DNA of 64,000 bases from an uncultured Opitutia bacterium (GTDB taxonomy: Bacteria > Verrucomicrobiota > Verrucomicrobiia > Opitutales > Opitutaceae): positions 24,026 to 88,025 of the forward strand of contig CAIRCN010000068.1 in the NCBI GenBank assembly GCA_903877135.1. The letters run 5' to 3'. Made by a program: the position numbers and the translations under genes. Below the pieces are notes generated by a model. It was given only the letters and a program-made list of their open reading frames with translations, did no database searches and was not told where the DNA came from. Below, piece after piece: positions 23,657-36,050 of the stretch; within the stretch, counting starts at the first letter, position 1, and every line of letters starts with the position of its first letter.

Positions 23657-25921
23657 TTAGAATTCGTCGAAGACGATCTGGGCCGGCGGCACGCCGAGGG
23701 CGGTGAGCATTTTGGCGCAGGCCTTGATCATCAGCGGTGGCCCACAGAGGTAGTATTCGACGGCCGCGGGATTCGGGTGGTCGCGGAGAGATTGCGCCAG
23801 CACGACCTCGTGGATGAAACCGATGGGACCGGTCCATGCGTCTTCCGGCAGCGGCGCAGAAAGCGCAAGGTGGAAGGAGAAACTCGGGTGCGTGGCCGCG
23901 AGGGCGGTGAAATAGTCGTCGTAGAAAATCTCCTGCCGCGAGCGCGCGCCATACCAGTAGCTGACCTTGCGGTGCGATTGCTCCGTCTCGAACAGGTGTG
24001 AGAGGTGGGCGCGGAGCGGGGCCATGCCGGCGCCGCCGCCGATGTAAACCGCCTCTTTCTGCGTGGGCTTCAGGTGAAAATCGCCGAAGGGGCCGATGGC
24101 GGTGACGGCGTCGCCGGGCTTCAGGCTGAAGACGTAGGCGGAGCCGACGCCGGGCGGGCAGTCTTGGCCGGGCGGGGGCGTGGCGATGCGGACGTTGAAG
24201 CGGAGCGCGCGCTCGGACCGGGCGTTGCTGGCGAACGAGTAGTTGTTGCGCCGGCCGGTGGCCGCGTGACGCGCCACGAGGTCAAACACGTGCTGGCGCT
24301 CCCAGACGGCGGCGTAGGGCGCGGGAATGTCGAAGTCGCGGAAGCGGATTTCGGCGTAGGCCGGGATGTCGAACTGCAGGTAGTCGCCGGGAGAGAAGGC
24401 AATTTTATCGGCGGCATTGGCGGGCTCGAGGACGAGTTCCTTGATAAAGGTGGCAACGCTGCGGTTGGAGACGACGCGGAACTGGAAGGTTTGCTGGGCG
24501 CGGGCGCCGGCGCCGCCGGGACGCGTGAGGTTCAGGTGGAGGCGGCCGTGGCGCTCTTCTAGCGGATAGGTGACGAGGCCGCGGCACACGGGTGGGCGCG
24601 CCGGTGAGCCATCGGCGAGGTGGTAGCGACCATTGTGCTTGGGGCACTCGATGAGCGGGCCCTTCACGAAGCCATCGGAGAGGTGGGTGTTGCCGTGCGT
24701 GCAGACGCCGTCGGTGGCGTAGAGCTGGCCGGCGGCAGCGCGGTAGAGCGCATAGGTTTTCTGACCGTGATCGAAACGGAGGACATCCTCGCGACCGAGG
24801 TCGGCGGCGGCACAGACCTCGAGCCAGCCGTCGGCGTCAGGTTGGACTTCGGCGGGCGCAGCAGCGGCGGCGCGCGCGGGTGGCGGAGGGAGTTTGCGCC
24901 GCACGAAATGGCCGGGGTCTTTCACCTGACGCAGGACGGTGGGAATGATTTCGCGAAAGGCCTCGGCGATGCTGCCGTAGGGCGTGGGCATGTCGTGTTT
25001 TACGAGAGCGTGGAGACGGGGCAGCGCGTGGTAGGGCACCAGCGGGAACATGTGGTGTTCCACGTGGTAGTTCATATTCCAGTAGAGATACCGGTGAATC
25101 GGATTCATGTAGACCGTCCGACAGTTGAGGCGGTGATCGAGGACGTTCTCGGCGAGCCCAGCGTGCTGGGTGTAGCCGTAGATGAGCATCAGCCACGTGC
25201 CGAAGATATTGGCCAGGCCCACATACATCAGGGGCAGGATGCTCCGCGTGGAGATCGCGAGCACGATGACCGCCGCGTAGATCAGCAGGTGGATCCGCGC
25301 CTTAAAGTAGATCTTGGGAAACTCGCTCTCGGGGATGTAGGTTTTTTCCTCGGGCAGCATGCGGCCGACGGAGTGGTTGAGGATCTGCGTGAAGTATTTC
25401 TGGTAAACGCCGAGGTTGAAGACCCCGAGGGCCATACGGGTGAGATTGGGCGGACGGGGCACGGCGATCTCGGGGTCGCGGCCGACGATGATGGTGTCGC
25501 TGTGGTGGCGGGTGTGGCTCCAGCGCCAGAGCGTCGATTCGCGCATGACCATGAACGAGGCGACCTCGTAGAGGGTGTTGTTCATCCAGTCGGTCTTGAA
25601 GGCCGTGCCGTGGCCGGCCTCGTGCCAGCGCGAGTCAGACGTGGAGGCGTAGAGCGCGGCATAAACAGCGTAAGGCAAAATCGCCCACCCTAAGCCCCAG
25701 AGGACGAAGGTGGCCCAGCCGGTGCCAAAGATCAGGGCAAACCAAATGATGGTGTCGCGCACGGCCGGGCCGTCGCGGCGTTCGAGCAGGCGGCGAAACT
25801 CCGCGCGGGGCACCGGGCATTGATACCAGTCGGCCTCGGCGAGGCCCTTCTCGATGGCGGCAGCGGCGTTTTCGCCGACGAGACTGTAGTCGAGCATGAC
25901 GGCGGGGCGGGCGTTACTCAT
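23657..25921 (-). CDS. Desaturase-Rieske-NqrF-type reductase fusion
   Basis: The 754-residue three-part protein has an N-terminal membrane fatty-acid-desaturase domain (1-340) with His boxes HEAGH (100-104), HTRHH (136-140) and HVEHH (286-290). WRWSHTRHHSDTIIVGRDPEI-type wording recalls the RtxC/MocD group. A Rieske domain (365-465) carries CTHGNTHL (C407, H409) and CPKHNGRYH (C426, H429). The C-terminal half (478-754) matches the FAD/NADH part of NqrF: RFRDFDIPAPY, RIATPPPGQD, IGGGAGMAPLRAH, WYGARSRQEIFYDD and YLCGPP. I infer that NADH reduces FAD, then the Rieske centre, then the di-iron site in one polypeptide. The lipid or small-molecule substrate is unknown. Confidence 0.88.
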   Translation of the reverse strand: MSNARPAVMLDYSLVGENAAAAIEKGLAEADWYQCPVPRAEFRRLLERRDGPAVRDTIIWFALIFGTGWATFVLWGLGWAILPYAVYAALYASTSDSRWHEAGHGTAFKTDWMNNTLYEVASFMVMRESTLWRWSHTRHHSDTIIVGRDPEIAVPRPPNLTRMALGVFNLGVYQKYFTQILNHSVGRMLPEEKTYIPESEFPKIYFKARIHLLIYAAVIVLAISTRSILPLMYVGLANIFGTWLMLIYGYTQHAGLAENVLDHRLNCRTVYMNPIHRYLYWNMNYHVEHHMFPLVPYHALPRLHALVKHDMPTPYGSIAEAFREIIPTVLRQVKDPGHFVRRKLPPPPARAAAAAPAEVQPDADGWLEVCAAADLGREDVLRFDHGQKTYALYRAAAGQLYATDGVCTHGNTHLSDGFVKGPLIECPKHNGRYHLADGSPARPPVCRGLVTYPLEERHGRLHLNLTRPGGAGARAQQTFQFRVVSNRSVATFIKELVLEPANAADKIAFSPGDYLQFDIPAYAEIRFRDFDIPAPYAAVWERQHVFDLVARHAATGRRNNYSFASNARSERALRFNVRIATPPPGQDCPPGVGSAYVFSLKPGDAVTAIGPFGDFHLKPTQKEAVYIGGGAGMAPLRAHLSHLFETEQSHRKVSYWYGARSRQEIFYDDYFTALAATHPSFSFHLALSAPLPEDAWTGPIGFIHEVVLAQSLRDHPNPAAVEYYLCGPPLMIKACAKMLTALGVPPAQIVFDEF

Positions 25922-25992
25922 CGCACAGAGAAACCAGATGATGGTGAAATCGCAAATGGTCGGGTGGCGCCGAACATACAGTGGACACGAAT

Positions 25993-26148
25993 TCAGGACT
26001 TGAGCTTCGCCTTCAGGTCACTCGTCGGGCAGGCACAGTCGCTGCCGCAGCCGGGGTGTTTGCGCTTGGCGAGTGCGCGGCGCACGAGCCAGAACGCGGC
26101 GGCGGCGACGACCACGAGCGCAAGAATGGTCTGGAGTTGAGGCGTCAT
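25993..26148 (-). CDS. FeoB-associated Cys-rich membrane protein
   Basis: The 51-residue protein from ATG 26148 has one membrane helix (TILALVVVAAAAFWLV), a basic segment and a short Cys-rich tail, HPGCGSDCACP. It matches small Cys-rich proteins encoded next to feoB that probably assist ferrous iron transfer. It starts one base after the feoB stop, so it is surely in the feo operon. A possible upstream start inside feoB at 26184 is less likely. Confidence 0.82.
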   Translation of the reverse strand: MTPQLQTILALVVVAAAAFWLVRRALAKRKHPGCGSDCACPTSDLKAKLKS

Positions 26149-26149
26149 T

Positions 26150-28279
<2,130 letters not shown>

Positions 28280-28399
28280 AACTCAGAGAAATAAAGAGAC
28301 GTGCCGGCCAACAACGTATCGCCATCGCGCGCGAGGGTTAAATTTTCCTCGGGAAAAATCATACGCTCAACCGAACGACCGACAAGGAGCCGGGCGCTA

Positions 28400-28651
28400 T
28401 CAGCGCCGGTCCAGCGGTTCAACGAGGATGTTTTGAGCTGCGCTGTGACTGAGGGCTATCCGCGTGCCATTGACCTGACAAACAAATGGCCCACGACCTG
28501 AAATCTTGGTCACGAACGTCGATTCTCCGAAACCCATCTCGCGGACACGCTGGCAGAAATGAGCATCGCCCATGACCTCGCGCACCCGGCCAACCGAGCC
28601 AGCGGGGAGCTGGCAGAGGGGCAAACTGGGGTTTAGCAGCGTCTGTTTCAT
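28400..28651 (-). CDS. feoA: FeoA-like ferrous iron transport protein
   Basis: The 83-residue protein has an SH3-like FeoA domain: PLCQLPAGSVGRVREV, QRVREMGFGEST, GPFVCQVNGTRIALSHSAAQNILV. It is thought to interact with FeoB and modulate uptake. ATG 28651 is taken over a TTG at 28660. It heads the feo operon. Its upstream gap (28652-28741) is shared with the end of the ATP synthase operon, so a separate iron-responsive promoter there is expected but not identified. Confidence 0.9.
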   Translation of the reverse strand: MKQTLLNPSLPLCQLPAGSVGRVREVMGDAHFCQRVREMGFGESTFVTKISGRGPFVCQVNGTRIALSHSAAQNILVEPLDRR

Positions 28652-28716
28652 GGCGAACAAGATTGATGAGACTGGGTTTCAGCAAATAAGCAAGAAAAAG
28701 GCTCGGCCTGGATATT

Positions 28717-28736
28717 CCGACTTTAACCTTAGTCGG
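28717..28736 (-). terminator. Hairpin after atpC, candidate terminator or processing site
   Basis: CCGACT (28717-28722) and AGTCGG (28731-28736) pair perfectly around an 8-base loop, six bases beyond the atpC stop. No U-rich run follows in the leftward direction (the next bases read AATATCC), so intrinsic termination would be weak. It also lies 66-85 bases upstream of feoA and could act there. Confidence 0.4.
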
Positions 28737-28741
28737 CAAAA

Positions 28742-29149
28742 TTAGCGTCGCCGGCGTTTGACGTCGAGCTGCACGCCGGCGAAGCGCACGAGTTCCTGCA
28801 GGTGTTCGAATTGGGCAGGATCGGTGGTGCTGGCGTCTTGGAGCAGCTGCTCGGCGCGCTTGAGCGCGTCTTCGACCGCCTTCTCATCGATCTTTTCCTC
28901 GTCAATGGCGTGCTCCGCAAGGACGCGGACCTTGTCGCCCTCAACTTGGGCAAAACCACCGCTGACGACGAGCCACTGCGTCTGACCACCCTTGGTCACG
29001 CGGAGTTCGCCCTCTTGAATCTGGGTGAGCAACGGGATGTGACCGGGCAAAATGCCGACCTCGCCCTCAACGGTCGGGATGACGACAGTATCGATAGTGT
29101 CGGAATACACCTTCGCCTCGGGTGTGACGATTTCGAGCGTGAGTGGCAT
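28742..29149 (-). CDS. atpC: ATP synthase F1 epsilon subunit
   Basis: The 135-residue central-stalk subunit has an N-terminal beta-sandwich with LEIVTPEAKVYSD, PTVEGEVGILPGHIPLLTQI, WLVVSGGFAQVEGDKVRVLAE and a C-terminal helical part rich in Glu and Lys. It couples rotation to the beta subunits and can inhibit ATP hydrolysis. It is the last gene of the atp operon, five bases after atpD. Confidence 0.94.
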   Translation of the reverse strand: MPLTLEIVTPEAKVYSDTIDTVVIPTVEGEVGILPGHIPLLTQIQEGELRVTKGGQTQWLVVSGGFAQVEGDKVRVLAEHAIDEEKIDEKAVEDALKRAEQLLQDASTTDPAQFEHLQELVRFAGVQLDVKRRRR

Positions 29150-29154
29150 AGCGT

Positions 29155-30573
<1,419 letters not shown>

Positions 30574-30616
30574 TTAGGTGAAAAGGAAAGTGGGTGCGGT
30601 CGGTCTTGGAGAAAAA

Positions 30617-31492
30617 TCAGGCGGCGAACTGGGCGGCGGCGATCTCAAGAATTTCCTGTGTGATGCCGGCTTGGCGGGCCTTGTTGTATTCGAGAGTGAG
30701 GTCGCCGAGGAGTTTGGTGGCGTTGTCCTTGGCGGTCTTCATCGCGACCATGCGGGCGCTGTGTTCGGAGGCCTTGGCTTCAAGCACGTGTTCGTAGACT
30801 TCACGGTTGATATAGAGAGGAAGGAGGGCTTCGAGCACGACCGCAGCGGTGGGTTCGAAGAGAATCTCGCGGTCGTCAGCCTGGGTCATAGCCGCGGCGC
30901 CGGAGTGAGAATCGAGATCGTCTATGGCATGTCGCAGGCTTTGCAACGGCAACAACGGGAGCGCCGACGGCACCTGCACGAGCGTGTTCCTGAAACGCGG
31001 CCAGATAAGTTCCACCGTGTCGACCACGCCGTCGAGATACTGTTTCACCATGAATTCGGCGACGACCCTAATGTCGGCAAACGCCGCGCGATCGTTGGCA
31101 GGAAAATCCGCAAGCAGATCGCGTTTTGTGCGCGCAAGGAACTGGGCGCCTTTGCGACCGATGGCGGCGTATTTGGCGGGGGTCCTGATATCCGAGACGA
31201 GTTTAAAGAGGTTGGCGTTGAGCGGACCGCACAAACCCTTGTCGGTCGTGATAAGGATAATGCCACGGGTGCGCACCTCGCGTCGGGCGAGGAACGGATG
31301 CTGCGCCTCCTCGACACGGTTGGCGAGCGAGGCGAGCATCTTGGCCATGAGTTCGGCGTAGGGCCGGCCCGCGAGGGCAGCCTGCTGCGCCTTCTTCATC
31401 TTCGAGGCGGCGACCAGTTCCATCGCCTTGGTGATCTGGCGGGTGTTCTTGACCGACTTGATGCGTCGGCGGATGTCGCGTGTGGATGCCAT
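30617..31492 (-). CDS. atpG: ATP synthase F1 gamma subunit
   Basis: The 291-residue rotor shaft opens with ASTRDIRRRIKSVKNTRQI and TKAMELVAASKMKKAQ, which form the N-terminal coiled helix. ITTDKGLCGPLN is the conserved mid segment, and the C-terminal helix includes ARMVAMKTAKDNATKLL and YNKARQAGITQEILEI. The order and length are normal. It lies between atpA (32-base gap) and atpD on the same strand. Confidence 0.95.
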   Translation of the reverse strand: MASTRDIRRRIKSVKNTRQITKAMELVAASKMKKAQQAALAGRPYAELMAKMLASLANRVEEAQHPFLARREVRTRGIILITTDKGLCGPLNANLFKLVSDIRTPAKYAAIGRKGAQFLARTKRDLLADFPANDRAAFADIRVVAEFMVKQYLDGVVDTVELIWPRFRNTLVQVPSALPLLPLQSLRHAIDDLDSHSGAAAMTQADDREILFEPTAAVVLEALLPLYINREVYEHVLEAKASEHSARMVAMKTAKDNATKLLGDLTLEYNKARQAGITQEILEIAAAQFAA

Positions 31493-31524
31493 GGGTGAAC
31501 GGACTCGCTAGAGGGAGAGCGCGA

Positions 31525-33051
31525 TCAGGCGGTGAAGGTGACTTTCCACTCGTCGCACGCGGCCTGGAGTTTCGCCTCGAGGTCCTTGTCGAGGGCGGCC
31601 TTGGTGCGGATTTCGGTGAGGAGGGTATCCTTGCGGGTGGTGAAAAATTGCTTCATCGAGGCCGCAGCAACGACGACCTTCTTGGTGTCGATCGCGTCGA
31701 AGAAATTCTTCTGCATCGCGAAGAGAACGGCGACCTGGAGCTCGATCGGCACGGGGCTGAGCGCGGGCTGCTTGAAGAGTTCGACGATGCGCGCGCCGCG
31801 GTCGAGTTGGGCCTTGGTCTTGGCATCAAGGTCGGAGCCGAACTGGGCGAAGGCGGCCAGTTCGCGGAACTGGGCGAGCTCGCCCTTGAGTTTGCCGCCG
31901 ACCTGTTTGGTGGCCTTGATCTGCGCGGCGGAACCGACGCGAGAGACAGAGAGGCCGACGGAGACGGCGGGACGGATGCCTTGGTTGAAGAGATCGGTCT
32001 CGAGGAAGATCTGGCCGTCGGTGATCGAGATGACGTTCGTCGGGATGTAGGCGGAGACGTCTCCGGCCTGCGTCTCGATGATCGGGAGACCGGTGAGCGA
32101 GCCCTTGTCAGCGAGGCGCGCGCTACGCTCGAGGAGGCGGCTGTGCAAGTAAAACACGTCGCCGGGATACGCCTCGCGGCCCGAAGGGCGCTTCAGGATG
32201 AGCGAAATCTGGCGGTAGGCGACGGCGTGCTTGGAGAGATCGTCGTAAACAATTAGCGCATCCATGCCGTTTTCCATGAACCATTCGCCCATCGAGGCGC
32301 CAGAGAACGGGGCGAGGTATTGGTTGGCAGGGTTGTCGGCGGCGGGAGCGGCGACGATGATGGTGTATTCGAGCGCGCCGGCGGCCTCGAGCGCGGTCAT
32401 CGTGCGGACAACGTTGGAATTCTTCTGCCCGATGGCGACGTAGACGGAGTAGACGGGGCGGAACTTCGGGTCGCCGCTTGCGAGGCCGACCTTGTTGATC
32501 TTCGCCTGATTTATGATCGTGTCGATGCAGATGGTAGTCTTGCCCGTGCCACGGTCGCCGATGATGAGCTCGCGCTGGCCGCGACCGATCGGGATCATTG
32601 AGTCGATCGCCATGATGCCGGTGAAGAGCGGCTGCGAGACGGATTTACGGACGATGATGCCAGGGGCGATTTTCTCGACGGGATAGGTTTCGGTCGAGGC
32701 GATCGGGCCCTTGCCGTCCACAGGGTTGCCGAGGGCATCCACCGCGCGGCCGAGGAGGGCCTTGCCGACGGGGACGGAAAGGAGGCGGCCGGTGGTCTGG
32801 ACTTCGTCGCCTTGTTTGAGTTGGGAGACGTCGCCGAGGACAACGCAGCCGACCTCGTCTTCCTCGAGGTTGAGCGCGATGCCGATGGCGCCACCGGGGA
32901 ACTGCACCATTTCATTATACATCACCTCGGAGAGGCCGTCGATTTTGGCGACGCCGTCGGCGACGGTGCGGATGGTGCCGGTGTTCTTCTTGACGGCCTT
33001 GCTGGAGAGCTTGGCGATCTGCTGTTCAATTTGGTCGAGGACGGTGCTCAT
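31525..33051 (-). CDS. atpA: ATP synthase F1 alpha subunit
   Basis: The 508-residue non-catalytic nucleotide-binding subunit has [15 protein letters not shown] (Walker A), [19 protein letters not shown] (Walker B region) and [16 protein letters not shown]. The N-terminal [22 protein letters not shown] lies in the beta barrel that contacts delta. It alternates with beta in the F1 hexamer. Length is usual. It is preceded by the short atpH gene by 41 bases. Confidence 0.97.
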   Translation of the reverse strand: MSTVLDQIEQQIAKLSSKAVKKNTGTIRTVADGVAKIDGLSEVMYNEMVQFPGGAIGIALNLEEDEVGCVVLGDVSQLKQGDEVQTTGRLLSVPVGKALLGRAVDALGNPVDGKGPIASTETYPVEKIAPGIIVRKSVSQPLFTGIMAIDSMIPIGRGQRELIIGDRGTGKTTICIDTIINQAKINKVGLASGDPKFRPVYSVYVAIGQKNSNVVRTMTALEAAGALEYTIIVAAPAADNPANQYLAPFSGASMGEWFMENGMDALIVYDDLSKHAVAYRQISLILKRPSGREAYPGDVFYLHSRLLERSARLADKGSLTGLPIIETQAGDVSAYIPTNVISITDGQIFLETDLFNQGIRPAVSVGLSVSRVGSAAQIKATKQVGGKLKGELAQFRELAAFAQFGSDLDAKTKAQLDRGARIVELFKQPALSPVPIELQVAVLFAMQKNFFDAIDTKKVVVAAASMKQFFTTRKDTLLTEIRTKAALDKDLEAKLQAACDEWKVTFTA

Positions 33052-33092
33052 CGGAGAATGGTGAAGGGTGAAACCTGAAGATTAAAAGAAGG

Positions 33093-33488
33093 TCAGACAG
33101 CGGCGGCGAGTGCAGCGAGCTGACCGGCGACGGATGATTCGTAGGTGTCGTCGCCCACGCGGACGCGCAGGCCGGCGACGAGGGCGGCGTTGGGTTGGGA
33201 GATGGCGGTGACGGGACGCTGGTATTTTCGGGTCATCGCCGCAGAAATAGAGGCAAGCATGGCGTCGTTGATCGTCCCGGCATGCTCGACGACAGCCCGG
33301 CCGCGAGCGAACTCGGCGGCGACGAGGCGCCGGTAGGCTTTGAGGACTGCGAGCGCGTTGGCCGGCCGGTGTAGCTCGATATATTCCAGCACGCCGGCCA
33401 CGCGGTCAGCCGACAGCGTGCCGTCGACAACGCTCAGTTTGAAGAACTGGCGGGCGAGGAGCTGAATTTGTTTTTTGCCGGAGGCCAT
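33093..33488 (-). CDS. atpH: ATP synthase F1 delta subunit, short form
   Basis: The 131-residue protein takes the atpH place between atpF and atpA. The N-terminal part reads QIQLLARQFFKLSVVDGTLSADRV and the C-terminal part GLRVRVGDDTYESSVAGQLAAL. The latter matches the delta/OSCP ending that contacts subunit b. Typical delta subunits are about 175-180 residues, so the N-terminal helical bundle appears to have lost about 45 residues. The frame is intact, with ATG at 33488, 18 bases after the atpF stop, so this looks like a real shortened form and not a truncation. Confidence 0.82.
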   Translation of the reverse strand: MASGKKQIQLLARQFFKLSVVDGTLSADRVAGVLEYIELHRPANALAVLKAYRRLVAAEFARGRAVVEHAGTINDAMLASISAAMTRKYQRPVTAISQPNAALVAGLRVRVGDDTYESSVAGQLAALAAAV

Positions 33489-33506
33489 CGCAAAACGCCG
33501 TAGAGA

Positions 33507-34055
33507 TTAAACGTTGGTGAGCTCGCGCGAAGCAGCGTCGTTGTAGGAAGCGCGGTCGGCATCGGTGAGTTTCTTCGCGAGGACGCGCTCGGTGGTCACG
33601 ACCACGAGGCGGGCAATTTCGGTGCGAGCGTCGGCGAGCATCTTCTTGTGCTCAAGCTCGATGGCCTGCTGGGCCTTGAGTTGCATGTCGTTCGCCTTGG
33701 TCGCGGCTTCCTGGACCTGCTTGTCGAGGTAGTCCTTGGCGGTCTTGCGGGCGTCGTCGACGATACGGGTGGCTTCGAACTGCGACTTCTTGACGATGGC
33801 GGCACTCTCCTGCTGAGCGGCAGCGAGCTTGGCTTGCATCTCCTCGGCGTATAGGAGGCCAGCTCCGATCTTCTTGGCGCGCTCTTCCATCGTGGCAATG
33901 GTCGGCTTGATGCCGAACCTGTAGAGAACGGCCAAGACGATGAGGAAACTGACCGCTTGGATGAAGATATATTTCGGCTCCAAGCCGAATTTTTCCACAA
34001 GACCGGGCTCAGCGGCGTGAGCTTCGACCGCGGCAAGGAGGAGAGGCAGCATCAT
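33507..34055 (-). CDS. atpF: ATP synthase F0 subunit b
   Basis: The 182-residue peripheral stalk subunit has one membrane helix ([17 protein letters not shown]) near residues 29-45, then a long charged coiled-coil helix with [21 protein letters not shown] and [19 protein letters not shown], ending in a segment that binds delta. The short N-terminal leader before the helix is slightly longer than in E. coli. Two ATG codons in a row give MM. It lies 54 bases after atpE. Confidence 0.92.
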   Translation of the reverse strand: MMLPLLLAAVEAHAAEPGLVEKFGLEPKYIFIQAVSFLIVLAVLYRFGIKPTIATMEERAKKIGAGLLYAEEMQAKLAAAQQESAAIVKKSQFEATRIVDDARKTAKDYLDKQVQEAATKANDMQLKAQQAIELEHKKMLADARTEIARLVVVTTERVLAKKLTDADRASYNDAASRELTNV

Positions 34056-34109
34056 GACAGAAAAGGAAATGACGGCGCAGACGAGCCACGCCGCCGGTTC
34101 AGAAACGGA

Positions 34110-34319
34110 TTACTTGGCAAGGAACAATGCGAGAATGCCGAGACCTTCAGCGAGTGCCATACCGATAATGGCTTGCACGAGGACTTTGCCGGAGGCGGCA
34201 GGATTGCGGCCGACAGCCTCGGCGGCTTTGAGGCCGATGAGGCCGACGCCGAGAGCGGCACCGAGGAGGCCGAATGCGCTGGCGATATTGCCTTGGATTT
34301 CAGCGAGGATGGTGATCAT
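34110..34319 (-). CDS. atpE: ATP synthase F0 subunit c
   Basis: The 69-residue two-helix proteolipid forms the rotor ring. Helix 1 is AFGLLGAALGVGLIGL, the polar loop is EAVGRNPAAS, and helix 2 contains the ion-binding carboxylate in GMALAEGLG. The helix 1 Gln and the residue after the Glu that define sodium-binding rings are absent, so proton coupling is the better inference. The gene is well placed between atpB and atpF. Confidence 0.95.
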   Translation of the reverse strand: MITILAEIQGNIASAFGLLGAALGVGLIGLKAAEAVGRNPAASGKVLVQAIIGMALAEGLGILALFLAK

Positions 34320-34392
34320 GATGGTGGATTATCTTGTTTGTTGTTGGGTTTCCGCCGTGCGCGCTCTGGGCACGCTCCCGGAGGGAAAGGAT

Positions 34393-35280
34393 CTAGTGAT
34401 GGGCTTCGGCGGTGTGTCCGTGTTTGTCGTCGTGCGCTTGATCATCGCCGTGATTGCAGATTAGCCCGATGTAAACGGAAGTAAGTAGGGTGAAGACGAG
34501 CGCTTGAATCAGACCAACGAGCAATTCCATGAAATAGAAGACGAAAAAGAACCCTGTGCCGTGGAGGAGATTTTCGCCGCCAAATATGTTTCCGAATAGA
34601 CGGACCGAGAGCGTGAACGGGCGAATAATAATGGAGAAGACTTCAATGAGCCCGACGAGCAGGAACACGAGTGAAAGAATAGGGTAAAGCCAACCTGGCG
34701 TTTCACTTTTCTCGGCCTTGTTGCCAAAGAGGTCCCAAAGGATGATTTTCGGACCGGCAAATTTAAAGATCATGATGAGCCAGGCACCAAAGGAAATGAG
34801 GGCGAGGGCGATGGTGCCGTTGAAATCGGAATTAAAAGGACGGATGAGTGGGCGAGTGATGTGAAAATGGCCGTCAACATCATGGCCCCACCCCATCGTG
34901 CCAACACCCGGGATGAGCCCCATCCAATTATGAAAGAGGATAAAGAGGAAGAATGTTACCAAGATGGGAAACGCCGCCGGAAATGCCTGTTTTCCAACGA
35001 TGGGTTCAAACAGATCGCGGAGCGACTCGATTAGCGCTTCGATCAACGCTTGGCCCTTGGTCGGGAGAATCTTTGGTTTGCCCACCAGCCATAGCACAAA
35101 AACAACAAGGAGGACGGAAATCGTCCAGCCGGTCACCATGCTGTTCGTAATAGACCAGCCATGGCCGAGGTTAACCAGCTTTGCCGCACTCGGCGATACC
35201 CCTCCACCTTCGCTAGCAAAGGCGGGGAGGCTGAGAGCCGACAAACTCAGAAAAGTGACGAGCTTTTTGACTCGGAACAT
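34393..35280 (-). CDS. atpB: ATP synthase F0 subunit a
   Basis: The 295-residue membrane subunit forms the proton half-channels. After an N-terminal signal-like helix (LVTFLSLSALSLPAFA) come about five helices. The stator motif with the essential Arg is FTLSVRLFGNIFGGEN, and the last helices read ELLVGLIQALVFTLLTSVYIG. The C-terminus is unusual in being His-rich (HDDKHGHTAEAHH). It is the first gene of the operon, and 136 bases separate it from the trmB stop. Confidence 0.94.
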   Translation of the reverse strand: MFRVKKLVTFLSLSALSLPAFASEGGGVSPSAAKLVNLGHGWSITNSMVTGWTISVLLVVFVLWLVGKPKILPTKGQALIEALIESLRDLFEPIVGKQAFPAAFPILVTFFLFILFHNWMGLIPGVGTMGWGHDVDGHFHITRPLIRPFNSDFNGTIALALISFGAWLIMIFKFAGPKIILWDLFGNKAEKSETPGWLYPILSLVFLLVGLIEVFSIIIRPFTLSVRLFGNIFGGENLLHGTGFFFVFYFMELLVGLIQALVFTLLTSVYIGLICNHGDDQAHDDKHGHTAEAHH

Positions 35281-35416
35281 GGATACGTGGAGCGGTTAGT
35301 AGCGGAAGAAAAGAAAACAGGAAGGCTAACCCAGCAGACTCCGTCAACCCCTGAAATCAGCCCGTAGCCAGTCCGGCATTGGAATAATAGCCAGAGAAAA
35401 TCTTCCCATGATGGCT

Positions 35417-36022
35417 TTATGGAGCTGGCAGACGGCGGCGGGCTATGAACGAGTGATAGCTGTCGGCCCGGCCTTGAAAAACCGTCTCATATTCAAAAGG
35501 CCAAGGTTCCTCGACAATCCGCCAGTCCTGATGGTCCCGGACAGCGGCCATCGCTTCGGTGAAGTAGGGCTGGAAATCAGTGCGGAAACAAAGTTGCGTC
35601 CTCTCCCCTGCCTTGCGCGCGACGGCCGTGAGGAAATCCGGTTGCAGAATGCGGTGTTTGTGATGCCTCAATTTAGGCCACGGATCAGGAAACAGAACAA
35701 AGATCGTCGAAAACTCCGCGCCGGACGGCAGCGCTTCCAGAAACAGCTTCGCTTCGCCGTGAACAAAGTGCAAGTTGGGCAACCGCGCTCGGTCGCGCTT
35801 ACGATATGCTCGCTCAATCCTTTTCGACTCCATGTCGACACCAATGCAAAGCTGCTCAGGATGAACTTGGGCAAATTCGGTGAGGAAATGCCCATGTCCA
35901 CACCCCACTTCCCAGACAAAGGGCCGACCCGATGGCAGTATCTTCCTCAAAATATCACCTATATCGCTCTTACGTTGTGATATAATTAATCTATAGAGTG
36001 CCGCCTGCTTCGGATTTTCCAT
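35417..36022 (-). CDS. trmB: tRNA (guanine-N7-)-methyltransferase
   Basis: The 201-residue SAM enzyme makes m7G46 in tRNA. VWEVGCGHGHFLTEFA is the SAM loop, GVDMESKRIERA follows, and VLFPDPWPKLRHHKHRI is the family signature with the catalytic Asp and basic tRNA-binding residues. Length and order are normal for compact bacterial TrmB. The gene is more A+T rich at its 5' end than its neighbours. It is read leftward, 28 bases after mnmG. Confidence 0.94.
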   Translation of the reverse strand: MENPKQAALYRLIISQRKSDIGDILRKILPSGRPFVWEVGCGHGHFLTEFAQVHPEQLCIGVDMESKRIERAYRKRDRARLPNLHFVHGEAKLFLEALPSGAEFSTIFVLFPDPWPKLRHHKHRILQPDFLTAVARKAGERTQLCFRTDFQPYFTEAMAAVRDHQDWRIVEEPWPFEYETVFQGRADSYHSFIARRRLPAP

Positions 36023-36050
36023 AGTGTGGCAACAAGAAATTCAGTCGTGG

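Noticed and set aside
35281..35416. A clear sigma-70 promoter for the atp operon
   Set aside because: TTGACG is present on the minus strand (35342-35347) and TATTAT near 35383-35388, but their order and spacing do not make a proper promoter.
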